Shown one piece after another: positions 34,276-42,408 of a stretch of DNA of 64,000 nt (the first letter of the stretch is position 1; every line of letters starts with the position of its first letter). The stretch covers positions 310,001 to 374,000 of the forward strand of contig CALRMU020000003.1 in the NCBI GenBank assembly GCA_943369295.1, in the 5' to 3' direction. Source of the stretch: JAKRSE01 sp943369295. GTDB lineage: Bacteria > Armatimonadota > Fimbriimonadia > Fimbriimonadales > Fimbriimonadaceae. The position numbers and the translations under genes were made by a program. The notes below the pieces were generated by a model. That model ran no database searches. It was not told where the DNA came from and saw nothing but the letters and a program-made list of their open reading frames with translations.

Positions 34276-35256
34276 ATGCGTCATCTTGTTAAGGTGAGCA
34301 TCGTCGCCGCCAGTCTCCTAGCTGTGACTCTCGGATTGAGTCAGCCCCAAGCCTTGAAAACAACGGGCTGGATGGTTTTTTGGAATCCCGACAGCATGGC
34401 CAGCTTCGAAAAGAACGCCAGCCAGATTGATGAGGTGAAGCCTGAATGGATTCGTATGGATGCCGAGGGCATGCCGGTCAAGCGAGACATTGAGCCAACT
34501 GCTCAGAAAAAGTTCTTTGAGATTGCCAAGAAGCACAAGATCACGACCTTGGCTATGATCAGCAACTTCGCCAGTGAGGCCGGGGGGTTTGAGGCTACAC
34601 GAGTGCAGAAGATGCTGAAGACAAAGGAATCTAGGGCAAAGCATATCAATGCTCTGACCAAGATTCTCAAGGCTGATGGATTCGACGGCGTGGATCTCGA
34701 CATCGAAAGCCTGAAAGCTTCTGACCGGGACAGCTACAGTCTTTATGTTGAAGAGCTGGGCAAGGTTCTAAAGCGCGAAAAGCTCTTTATGGCTGTCACT
34801 GTTCACCCGAAAGAGTCTGAACCAGGCGCTTGGGATGGCCCCCAGGCTCAGGATTGGGCCAGGCTCGGCAAGGCGGCGGATGCCTTTAAGATCATGTGTT
34901 ACGACCATGCATGGAGCGGCAGTCCTGCCGGCCCCATCGCTCCGACAGCCTGGGTTGAAAGGGTGATGACCTTTGCCAAGTCCGTCATCCCGGCTAGCAA
35001 GCTGGATATGGGGGTCGCTGCCTATGGTTACGATTGGTCAGTCAAGCCCACCGCGAGCACAACATGGAAAGACTGGGTGGAAAAAGACAAAGAAGCCACC
35101 ACCTGCCCCTTTAGCGGTGAGAGAATCAACGGAGATCGGTACTTTTCTGGCGCGAAAGCCTTTGAGGACAAGAAAAAGCTGGCTGAGAAGCTTGGAATCA
35201 GAGGTTTGGCTGTTTGGTACTTTGGCAGCGAAGACCCCGCGATCTGGGGCAAATAG
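34276..35256 (+). CDS. Secreted GH18-family glycoside hydrolase
   Basis: 326 residues from ATG 34276; a TTG six codons upstream is in frame but the ATG starts the signal peptide (MRHLVKVSIVAASLLAVTLGLS). The GH18 signature DGFDGVDLDIES (about residues 136-147) has the D-x-x-D-x-D-x-E pattern with catalytic Glu; MCYDHAWSG and the final GLAVWYFGSEDPAIW are family-like. The short form with KTTGWMVFWN start resembles spore-germination/YaaH-type or peptidoglycan-active members more than large chitinases. Substrate unknown. Confidence 0.85.
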   Translation: MRHLVKVSIVAASLLAVTLGLSQPQALKTTGWMVFWNPDSMASFEKNASQIDEVKPEWIRMDAEGMPVKRDIEPTAQKKFFEIAKKHKITTLAMISNFASEAGGFEATRVQKMLKTKESRAKHINALTKILKADGFDGVDLDIESLKASDRDSYSLYVEELGKVLKREKLFMAVTVHPKESEPGAWDGPQAQDWARLGKAADAFKIMCYDHAWSGSPAGPIAPTAWVERVMTFAKSVIPASKLDMGVAAYGYDWSVKPTASTTWKDWVEKDKEATTCPFSGERINGDRYFSGAKAFEDKKKLAEKLGIRGLAVWYFGSEDPAIWGK

Positions 35257-35314
35257 CCTCAATTCACAATACGGTTGTGCGCTTAGGTTGCGCCAAAGGC
35301 AGAAAGGGGCTAGC

Positions 35315-36388
35315 ATGGCAGAAGTCATGCAGCCCCTTCGCCTTGGCATCGTCGGCATCGGCAACATCAGCGGCATTTATCTCCAAAACCTTTCCGCCTT
35401 TGAAGAGACAGAGATTGTCTCTGTAGCTGACCTTGATGTCAGCCGGGCAGAGAAGGCAGCTTCGGAGCACGGCATCGGCAAGGCAGTGACTCCGGACCAG
35501 CTTTTGGCCGACCCCGAGGTCGAACTGGTGCTCAACCTCACTGTTCCTAAGGCTCACTACTCGGTCAACAAGGCTGCTCTTGAAGCTGGCAAGCATGTCT
35601 ATGCTGAAAAGCCCTTCTGCTCCAAGAGGTCAGAAGCACTTGAACTGGTGGATCTCGCCAAGCAGAAAGGTCTGCTTCTGGGCGGAGCTCCTGATACCTT
35701 CCTGGGAGGCTCTCATCAAGAAGCCCGCAAGCTGATCGATTCCGGCGCTATCGGTCGAGTGATCGGCGGCCATGCCGCCATGATGTGCCGAGGCCACGAA
35801 AGCTGGCACCCCTCGCCTGAGTTCTATTACGAGGCGGGTGGCGGACCCATGCTGGACATGGGGCCTTACTATGTGACCGCTCTTGTGAACATGCTCGGCC
35901 CTGTCGTAAAGGTCGCCGCACTGACCGCCCGCAGCTTCCCCGAAAGAACCATCACAAGCGAACCCAAGAAGGGCAAGGTGGTGCCTGTCGAAGCCTACAC
36001 CCACTACACTGCCATCCTGCAGTTCGCCTCTGGCGCCTTGGTCGAAGTGACCCAGTCGTTCGATGTTGCTGCCCATCAAATGCCCCCGATCATGCTCTAC
36101 GGAGAACTGGGCTCCATCTCAGTCCCCGACCCCAACGGCTTTGGTGGCGAGCTTAAGACCTCGAAGGGTCGAGATTGGGAAGAAAGGGAAGTCAGCGGCT
36201 TCTTGGAGAACGGTCGTGGCCTCGGAGTTCGAGATATGGCTTACGCCATCAGAACGGGCAGCCATCACCGCGCTTCCGGGGATCTCTGCCTCCACGTTCT
36301 CGACATCATGGAAGCCTGTGTGGAATCCAGCGAGTCGGGTCGGCACATCGAGCTGACGACCACCGTCGAGCGTCCCCTGCCTGTCTGA
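35315..36388 (+). CDS. Gfo/Idh/MocA-family oxidoreductase
   Basis: 357 residues from ATG 35315 (an in-frame stretch upstream overlaps the GH18 gene and is not needed). Rossmann motif LGIVGIGNISGIY near residue 10, the conserved HVYAEKPF near 96 with the catalytic-type Lys, and a C-terminal alpha/beta domain with GGGPMLDMGPYYVTALVNMLG. NAD(P)-dependent oxidation or reduction of a sugar or related polyol; substrate not predictable. Next gene follows after 42 bases. Confidence 0.88.
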   Translation: MAEVMQPLRLGIVGIGNISGIYLQNLSAFEETEIVSVADLDVSRAEKAASEHGIGKAVTPDQLLADPEVELVLNLTVPKAHYSVNKAALEAGKHVYAEKPFCSKRSEALELVDLAKQKGLLLGGAPDTFLGGSHQEARKLIDSGAIGRVIGGHAAMMCRGHESWHPSPEFYYEAGGGPMLDMGPYYVTALVNMLGPVVKVAALTARSFPERTITSEPKKGKVVPVEAYTHYTAILQFASGALVEVTQSFDVAAHQMPPIMLYGELGSISVPDPNGFGGELKTSKGRDWEEREVSGFLENGRGLGVRDMAYAIRTGSHHRASGDLCLHVLDIMEACVESSESGRHIELTTTVERPLPV

Positions 36389-36430
36389 ACCCAGACAGGT
36401 GGAGTGGCCTCTGGGGCATACTTGCACAGC

Positions 36431-37189
36431 ATGCTCAAAGTCGAGTGGAAGGGCGAGGTGCTTCATCTGGAGCTCATTCGCCCTGAGGTCCGCAACGCCT
36501 TCAACGATCTTCTTATTGCTGAACTTCACAAGGAAGTTCTGGCCGCAGAAGGTCGTGCCAGAGTCATTCTGATAACTGGGGCAGGCAAAGCTTTCTGCGC
36601 TGGTGGCGATCTGAACTGGATGAAATCCACTGCGGACAACAGCATCGAAGAGAATCAGGCAGATGCCTTCAAGCTGGCGTCGCTCCTGAGGTCATTGGCA
36701 GATTCATCTGCCGTTGTGATTGCAGGAGTTCAGGGCTCGGTTTTTGGTGGAGGCTGTGGCCTTGTGGCTGCCGCTGACTACACGGTTGCGGCGGAGAATG
36801 CGCAGTTCTGTTTTTCTGAGGTCAAACTTGGCTTGGTGCCAGCTGTCATTTCCCCTCATGTGATTACTAAAATCGGTCAGGGGCAGACTCGCGCCCTCTT
36901 CACCACTGCTCTTGTCTTTGGTGCTGAAAGAGCGGAGAGGATTGGCTTGGCTCAGGAAGTCGTCCCTCTAGAAACATTGGAGTCACGAGTCTGGGAGCTG
37001 GCCGCTATGATTCTCAAGAATGGCCCTGAGGCCACTGCTATGGCCAAAAAGGTGGCGATGAACCCTCCCATGACCGATGAGGAGTCGTCGGCTCTGCTTG
37101 CCGACCGACGCGCCTCAGCTGAAGGACAAGAAGGCATGGCTGCCTTTCTGCAGAAGCGACCCGCCGCATGGGCAAAGGAACTGGAATGA
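36431..37189 (+). CDS. Enoyl-CoA hydratase/isomerase (methylglutaconyl-CoA hydratase-like)
   Basis: 252 residues from ATG 36431. Crotonase fold: the oxyanion-hole segments GAGKAFCAGGDLNWM and VQGSVFGGGCGLVAAADY, and a FSEVKLGLVPAVISPHV segment with the catalytic-region residues. It overlaps the biotin carboxylase start by ATGA. An enoyl-CoA hydratase next to a carboxylase alpha chain is the arrangement of leucine catabolism operons (liuC-liuD), so hydration of 3-methylglutaconyl-CoA is a reasonable inference, though no carboxyltransferase or HMG-CoA lyase gene is beside it. Confidence 0.85.
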   Translation: MLKVEWKGEVLHLELIRPEVRNAFNDLLIAELHKEVLAAEGRARVILITGAGKAFCAGGDLNWMKSTADNSIEENQADAFKLASLLRSLADSSAVVIAGVQGSVFGGGCGLVAAADYTVAAENAQFCFSEVKLGLVPAVISPHVITKIGQGQTRALFTTALVFGAERAERIGLAQEVVPLETLESRVWELAAMILKNGPEATAMAKKVAMNPPMTDEESSALLADRRASAEGQEGMAAFLQKRPAAWAKELE

Positions 37190-38697
37190 AAATTAAACGA
37201 CTTCTGATTGCCAACCGCGGCGAGATCGCCCTGCGCATCATTCGCACTTGCCGCGAAATGGGCATCAAGTCTTTGGCTGTCTATAGCGATGCCGACGCCA
37301 AGGCCCGCCATGTCCGCGAGGCAGATGAGTCCTTCCGGCTCGGTCCCGCCGAGGCTGCCGCCAGCTACCTCAACCAAACTGCCTTGATCGAGGCAGCCAG
37401 GACGATGGAGGCCGATGCCGTTCATCCAGGCTATGGGTTCTTGAGCGAAAGAGCCGAGTTTGCCGAAACAGTCGCCGCTGCAGGATTGATTTATGTCGGG
37501 CCGCCTCCTTCTGCAACACGTGCTTTGGGAAGCAAGATTGATGCGAAACTGATCGCTCAAAAGGCCGGAGTGCCCTTGGTGCCTGGCTTCTTTTCTCCGT
37601 ATGCCACGGACGAAGAGCTGGAATCCGCCGCGATCTCGATGGGATTCCCCGTTCTTCTCAAGGCCTCGGCCGGAGGTGGAGGCAGAGGCATGAGAGTCGT
37701 CCACCAGGCTGGCGATCTGCAGCGCGAGCTCAAGATGGCCAGAGAAGAGGCGATCAAGGCCTTTGGTGAAGGCTCGATGATGGTGGAGAAGCTGATTCCT
37801 TCCCCCCGGCATATTGAGGTTCAGGTTCTGGCCGACAGCCACGGAAATGTCGCCTGTCTTTTTGATCGCGAATGCAGCCTTCAGCGACGTCACCAAAAGG
37901 TTATTGAAGAAGCTCCATCGCCCGTGATGACAGAAGAACTCTGGCAGAGAATGAGAGAGGCCTGCATCAGCCTGGTTCGAGCGGCTGGCTACGTCGGGGC
38001 GGGGACGGTCGAGTTCATCACAGATCAAGAAGCGACAGACTTCTACTTCCTTGAAGTCAATGCCAGACTCCAAGTCGAGCACCCAGTGACCGAAATGATC
38101 ACTGGTCTGGATTTGGTCCGTCAGCAGATTCTGATTGCAGAAGGCAATGCCCTGAACCTCGCCAGCGACCTGATGGAAGGTAAGAGGTCAGCAATCAATG
38201 GCCATTCAATCGAGGCTCGAATCATTGCCGAGGATCCCTCGAAGGGCTTTCTGCCCTCGGTTGGCAAGCTTCACGGCTGGGCGGAACCTCAAGGGCCAGG
38301 AATTAGGTTCGATGGGGGGTTTCAGGCAGGAGATGAAATCAGTCAGTACTACGATTCTCTCATGGGCAAGCTGATTGTCCAAGGGGCGAATCGAGAGGAA
38401 GCTCGGCTTCGGCTGATCAACGCATTGGAAGACACCCACATCTTGGGGGTCAAAACCAACATCTCTTTCGTGCATCGCTTGGCGAGTTCTGACGCCTTTT
38501 CTGAGGCCGCCTTCCACACCAAATGGTTGGATGAAGAAGGTCAGGGATTGTTGACCGAACCGGAGGAGCTTCCCCTTGAGCTTTCTGCTTTGGTTGAAGC
38601 TGCAAAGGGCGGAGTTTCGTCTGGTGGGGCAGCGGATCAGAAGAACTCTCTGACTCCAGCTTGGGATAGAGCCGACGGGTTCCGACTGTTTCGGTGA
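37186..38697 (+). CDS. Biotin carboxylase subunit (acyl-CoA carboxylase alpha, no biotin carrier domain)
   Basis: 503 residues from ATG 37186, chosen for the ATGA coupling; an ATG 18 bases earlier is possible. N-terminal MKIKRLLIANRGEIALRIIR, ATP-grasp glycine loop KASAGGGGRGMRV, catalytic EVNARLQVEHPVTEM and the C-terminal biotin-carboxylase domain are complete. The ATP-dependent carboxylation of biotin is its role. The end, PAWDRADGFRLFR, matches where methylcrotonyl-CoA carboxylase alpha chains enter their BT domain; the biotin carrier domain (A-M-K-M) is missing and is not found in any frame of the following 200 bases. Either a separate carrier protein is used or the gene lost its 3' end. 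Confidence 0.9.
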   Translation: MKIKRLLIANRGEIALRIIRTCREMGIKSLAVYSDADAKARHVREADESFRLGPAEAAASYLNQTALIEAARTMEADAVHPGYGFLSERAEFAETVAAAGLIYVGPPPSATRALGSKIDAKLIAQKAGVPLVPGFFSPYATDEELESAAISMGFPVLLKASAGGGGRGMRVVHQAGDLQRELKMAREEAIKAFGEGSMMVEKLIPSPRHIEVQVLADSHGNVACLFDRECSLQRRHQKVIEEAPSPVMTEELWQRMREACISLVRAAGYVGAGTVEFITDQEATDFYFLEVNARLQVEHPVTEMITGLDLVRQQILIAEGNALNLASDLMEGKRSAINGHSIEARIIAEDPSKGFLPSVGKLHGWAEPQGPGIRFDGGFQAGDEISQYYDSLMGKLIVQGANREEARLRLINALEDTHILGVKTNISFVHRLASSDAFSEAAFHTKWLDEEGQGLLTEPEELPLELSALVEAAKGGVSSGGAADQKNSLTPAWDRADGFRLFR

Positions 38698-38729
38698 GGA
38701 TTCTGTCAGCAAACAGATCGTATGTAAAT

Positions 38730-38754
38730 GCCTCAGCCCTCGTAGGGTTGAGGC
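38730..38754. repeat. Palindromic repeat, copy 1
   Basis: Arms GCCTCAGCCCT / AGGGTTGAGGC (one G-T pair) around CGT, followed by TTT. 33 bases after the biotin carboxylase stop, so it may terminate that transcript. It equals the reverse complement of the second copy at 38830-38860 except for one base. Confidence 0.75.
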
Positions 38755-38829
38755 TTTCATGTCGGGTTGATGGCCTCATCATCTTGTAGGTCAATTGATG
38801 AAAAGGGGTCGGTCCAAGGGCAACGATGT

Positions 38830-38860
38830 CATGCCTCAACCCTACGAGGGTTGAGGCATG
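38830..38860. repeat. Palindromic repeat, copy 2 (inverted relative to copy 1)
   Basis: Perfect 14-bp arms CATGCCTCAACCCT / AGGGTTGAGGCATG around ACG. The two copies lie 100 bases apart in opposite orientation, the layout of REP-type doublets; no RAYT-type transposase is in the window. Confidence 0.75.
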
Positions 38861-38901
38861 AACCTTCAGTTTATTGAAAAGCCATTCTAGAGATATTCCA
38901 A

Positions 38902-39492
38902 ATGAAGGACGAGATAATCGCAGCAGGCATAGCCCACTACGGACCACCGGAGAATCCTGACAAGAGGATCTATCTGCCGAGTTATGGAGAGGGGCTAGAA
39001 CTTGAGATAGCCCAGTCCCTGCTGAAAGTTTTTGAAATAGAGGCACTGACTGAGCCAAATTACGACAGGTGCTATCGATTTGATCTGAGCACCAAATCAC
39101 ATTCTTTTGAGCTTCTCGTTTCCCTGGTCCATCCCTACGTTCACCTATATGGCGGGAGGACAAGGTTTGGCATCCAGCGAATCTATACCGGGAATGAGAC
39201 CAAGCTTGATAAAGTTGAGAAGTTCTTGATTGGCAAGATCAAAGAACATGGATTGACTCTGGTCCCTGTCGGAGTGCTGCTTGAACAGACTCCCTTTAAG
39301 TTCTCGGACTGGTTCGAAGAAGACGGTGATTTTTTGGTCTATCACCTGCTGTTCGATACGGCAAGCTCCACGTGGAGTGTCATTGATTGGTTGAAGGAGA
39401 TGGCCGTCGAAGAAGGGTTAAGTCCAATTTATTGCTACATGAGGCAGTGGAATCGAAGGAGATTGAGACGTGCGTACATTCGGAACCTCTGA
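38902..39492 (+). CDS. Hypothetical protein
   Basis: 196 residues from ATG 38902. No family recognised. The sequence is soluble, acidic in the middle and strongly basic at the end (MRQWNRRRLRRAYIRNL), with aromatic clusters (SLVHPYVHLYGGRTRFGIQRIY; DWFEEDGDFLVYHLLFD). The beta-rich part (residues 50-100) reads like a small-molecule or nucleotide-binding module, but that is a guess. It follows the palindrome pair and has no coupled neighbour. Confidence 0.65.
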   Translation: MKDEIIAAGIAHYGPPENPDKRIYLPSYGEGLELEIAQSLLKVFEIEALTEPNYDRCYRFDLSTKSHSFELLVSLVHPYVHLYGGRTRFGIQRIYTGNETKLDKVEKFLIGKIKEHGLTLVPVGVLLEQTPFKFSDWFEEDGDFLVYHLLFDTASSTWSVIDWLKEMAVEEGLSPIYCYMRQWNRRRLRRAYIRNL

Positions 39493-39632
39493 TCGAATAG
39501 TCACAGGTTCAGGGGCTTGAACGAAGTTCGAAGAACATTCTATTCCTCAACCTTCGCATGATTAAGGGCTACAACCCCGTTGAGAGCGAAGAGCATTCAC
39601 AAAATTTCTGACTTGACGACTGCAGCCGAGAC

Positions 39633-39668
39633 TTGCAATCACCGTAATCACGTCCTATACTGTATAGG
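39633..39668 (+). promoter_or_regulatory. Sigma70-like promoter with a palindrome over the -10 box
   Basis: TTGCAA (39633-39638), 17-base spacer, TATACT (39656-39661). A perfect 7-1-7 palindrome CCTATAC-T-GTATAGG (39654-39668) covers the -10 element and the likely start point. The start codon is at 39677, so the 5' leader would be only about 8-10 bases. A repressor bound here would block initiation. Confidence 0.6.
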
Positions 39669-39676
39669 GACACCAG

Positions 39677-41152
39677 ATGAAGTCAACGCAAGACCGAATC
39701 GCTCACCTGCTGAGGCGCTATGGCTACGGGGCCAGCGCCAAAGAGCTGAGCATCTATCTGCCTTTGGGAGAAGCAGGAACCCTTGAACGGCTTTTGAACT
39801 TTGAAGAGCCGAAGGAAACCCATCCTCTTCGATTCATCTGGCCCTACAACAAAGAAGAAGAGATTCAGCCTGGAACTTGGCGTTTCAAGCCCTGGTGGAT
39901 CAGCCAGATGATGATGACTGAGGCTCCTCTGCGAGAGAGGCTGAGCATCTTTTGGCATGACCATTTTGCCGTCAGCGACAACAAGATCGAAGATGGCTTG
40001 ATGATGCTTGACTATGTTCAGGCCATTAGAAAGAACCCAGCCGGCAAGTTCAAAGATATCCTTAAGTCGGCTGTCACCACCCCCGCCTTCCTCAAATATC
40101 TCGATGTCCGAATGACATCAAAGGCTCGCCCAAACGAGAACTTCGCCAGAGAAGTCTTGGAGCTCTACACGGTCGGCATCGGCCACTACTCCGAGCAGGA
40201 TATTAAGGAGTGCGCCCGCGCCCTCACTGGCTGGAGCTGGCTGAGCGTTTACTACGAAATGCCCGGCAGCACGATGGATAAGATGAGGAACATCGCCGAG
40301 CACGGCGAGGTTTACCATGCTTTTGCCTATCTGCCCAACCAGCATGATACGGGCGAAAAGACGATTCTCGGCAAAAAGGCCGCCTGCAATGGGTTTGAAC
40401 TGCTGGATAGGCTCTCGGTCCACCCTGAGACTGCCAGGCACATCTGTAAAAAGCTTTGGGAGCACTTTGTCTACGAGAATCCCGACGACAAGCTGGTTGA
40501 AAAGCTGGCCAAGTCGTTTACTAAGTCAGATGGCTCGATCAAAGACATCCTAAAGACAATGGCAGAACAGCCAGAGTTCTGGAGCGACAAGGCAGTGGGA
40601 AGTCGAATCAAGAGCCCCTTCGACCTCGTCGCGGGAATTTTTAGAGCCATGGGGCAGCAGGATATCTTTAGAAAGGAGCTTGATCCATCACGCCCATGGA
40701 ACGATCCGGTCCCTCAGAAGGCATTGGAGAGCTTCGCCGGAATGGGTTATGCCATGACCCAGATGGGCTTTGACCTGCTTTACCCAGAAGATGTTGACGG
40801 CTGGGAGTGGGGAACTGGCTGGCTTTCTCCAAACAACATGCCAAACCGAACCAAGTTCACAGGCATCATGACCTTCGAGCAGGTTGAGAAAGATAAGTGG
40901 CTTGCAAGCTCTGGAATGAAGCAGACAATCGATGCCTTAAAGCCGTATCAGCAGTCAGATGTAGATACCTTTACGCTAAAGTTCTGCGAGTTCTTTGATG
41001 CAAATCTGACGGGTGAATCTGGTCAGGCTCTGCGCAATCTCTTCGAAAAGAGGAACTACAAGCATGTGAGTGAAAGAGACTCGCATTTGGCGTGGGTCAC
41101 GACTTTGGGAATCTCTCTCATCTGCTCGTCTCCAGCTTTCTCCAGCCATTGA
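39677..41152 (+). CDS. DUF1800 family protein (copy 1)
   Basis: 491 residues. DUF1800 signatures: AHLLRRYGYGASAKEL at the start, IFWHDHFAVS, YVQAIRKNPAGKFKDILKSAVTTPAFLKYLD, RPNENFAREVLELYTVGIGHYSEQDIKECARALTGW, and HDTGEKTILGK. The family is widespread in bacteria with DUF1501 partners and is of unknown function; no signal peptide is visible here and no DUF1501 gene is adjacent. It probably has a very short mRNA leader. Confidence 0.9.
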   Translation: MKSTQDRIAHLLRRYGYGASAKELSIYLPLGEAGTLERLLNFEEPKETHPLRFIWPYNKEEEIQPGTWRFKPWWISQMMMTEAPLRERLSIFWHDHFAVSDNKIEDGLMMLDYVQAIRKNPAGKFKDILKSAVTTPAFLKYLDVRMTSKARPNENFAREVLELYTVGIGHYSEQDIKECARALTGWSWLSVYYEMPGSTMDKMRNIAEHGEVYHAFAYLPNQHDTGEKTILGKKAACNGFELLDRLSVHPETARHICKKLWEHFVYENPDDKLVEKLAKSFTKSDGSIKDILKTMAEQPEFWSDKAVGSRIKSPFDLVAGIFRAMGQQDIFRKELDPSRPWNDPVPQKALESFAGMGYAMTQMGFDLLYPEDVDGWEWGTGWLSPNNMPNRTKFTGIMTFEQVEKDKWLASSGMKQTIDALKPYQQSDVDTFTLKFCEFFDANLTGESGQALRNLFEKRNYKHVSERDSHLAWVTTLGISLICSSPAFSSH

Positions 41153-41172
41153 ATCGCGAGCTGTAATGGGCC

Positions 41173-41203
41173 GAAGCCCCTCAGCATCTGCTGTAGGGGC
41201 TTC
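41173..41203. terminator. Bidirectional terminator between DUF1800 (copy 1) and rtcB
   Basis: Arms GAAGCCCCT / AGGGGCTTC with a 13-base loop that itself has CAGCA/TGCTG pairing. It lies 20 bases after the plus-strand stop and overlaps the rtcB stop codon from the other side. The plus-strand continuation AGTCTTTG is modestly T-rich. Confidence 0.65.
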
Positions 41204-42365
41204 AGTCTTTGTAAGGGTCTCTTACATCGGGGCCAGCCATGGCGACTCCAATCGGTTTCAGGGTGTGAAGCACCTTGATCGTATTCTTGTGGTGATCCAA
41301 AACCTCGGGCAGACGCTTGTAGCACTGAGGAGCTTCGTCAACTCCTGCACCTTTAAGTACAACCCCGGCCTCTTCCATCCACTTCATCATAGCTCTCTCC
41401 GATACTCGTCCGGAAAGACCCTTCTTCTTGTCGCCAAGTGCGGCACGTCGGCTCATCACGCGGCCGGCACCATGCACGGTTGATCTGAGAGTGAAAGATC
41501 CTTCAGGGTGTTCAAGCCCTTCAATGATCACTGCACTTTCTCCCATCGAACCTCCGACGAAGCCCCTTTGACCGGGGAACGCAGGGGTTGCCCCTTTTCT
41601 CACCACCCAATAGTCTTCGCCGTCATGGTTTTCTCTCCAGCAGAAGTTGTGGTGGTTATGAACCTCTTCCACAATGTCGCCCTTAAGAATCTTGGCCACC
41701 TTGGCGCAAACCCAGTCTCGGCCGGCATAGGCGTAGCGTCCGGCCACTTCCATGGCCTTTAGGTACTCCTCGCCCGCATCAGATCTATCGTAAAGAAGCG
41801 CGATCCCATCCTCGAACTTGCCTTTGGCCTGGGCTGCTTCAATGTATTCAGTCGCAATCGTGTGGCCAAGTCCGCGGGAACCAAAATGGACCCCGACCCA
41901 GACACGATCAAGCTCGTCGATGAAGATGTCGACATAGTGGTTGCCAGAACCCACCGTCCCTAGCTGAGCGGCAGCTTTCTGCTGCATTCGCTTGAGAACA
42001 GGAATCTCTCGCCAAACAGGTTCGTCAAAGAGTTCATGGTCCACCTTTTCTTCGTTAGCCCGGCCCACTCCGAAAGAAATCTTCTTAAAGATCTCTTCCA
42101 TCAGCACGTGGATCTTCTGCTTAACCTTAATCGCGGGTACATCCAGCCTCACAGCCTTGTTCCCGCAGGCAATGTCGTAGCCTACACCGTTGGGCGAAAC
42201 ATGGTCCTTGTAAGCGACAACGCCGCCAATCGGGACACCAAACCCGAGGTGATGGTCTGCCATCAAGGCAACCTTATCGGCTCTCTTCTGAGCATTTTTA
42301 ATCTGTTCCAACGCTCCTTCGTCTAAGGGATCTCCAAAGACGGGAATTCCATCAATCATTTTCAT
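41202..42365 (-). CDS. rtcB: RtcB-family RNA ligase
   Basis: 387 residues. The family joins 2',3'-cyclic phosphate (or 3'-phosphate) and 5'-OH RNA ends with GTP and Mn(II), acting in tRNA or rRNA repair. Visible: metal-site segments VSPNGVGYDIACGNKA, GTVGSGNHYVDIF, WVGVHFGSRGLGH, EVHNHHNF and the guanylylated His in RSTVHGAGRVMSR. It is shorter than E. coli RtcB-like enzymes by some tens of residues but within the range of short bacterial forms. No rtcA or rtcR gene is nearby; it diverges from the second DUF1800 gene with about 43 bases between starts. Confidence 0.94.
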   Translation of the reverse strand: MKMIDGIPVFGDPLDEGALEQIKNAQKRADKVALMADHHLGFGVPIGGVVAYKDHVSPNGVGYDIACGNKAVRLDVPAIKVKQKIHVLMEEIFKKISFGVGRANEEKVDHELFDEPVWREIPVLKRMQQKAAAQLGTVGSGNHYVDIFIDELDRVWVGVHFGSRGLGHTIATEYIEAAQAKGKFEDGIALLYDRSDAGEEYLKAMEVAGRYAYAGRDWVCAKVAKILKGDIVEEVHNHHNFCWRENHDGEDYWVVRKGATPAFPGQRGFVGGSMGESAVIIEGLEHPEGSFTLRSTVHGAGRVMSRRAALGDKKKGLSGRVSERAMMKWMEEAGVVLKGAGVDEAPQCYKRLPEVLDHHKNTIKVLHTLKPIGVAMAGPDVRDPYKD

Positions 42366-42408
42366 GGCGCGCGATGATACACTTTTATCGAGACAGGGTT
42401 TGGGATTT

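Noticed and set aside
36952..38082. Minus-strand frame of 376 codons across the enoyl-CoA hydratase and biotin carboxylase genes
   Set aside because: Antisense to two recognised enzymes; no homologous features.
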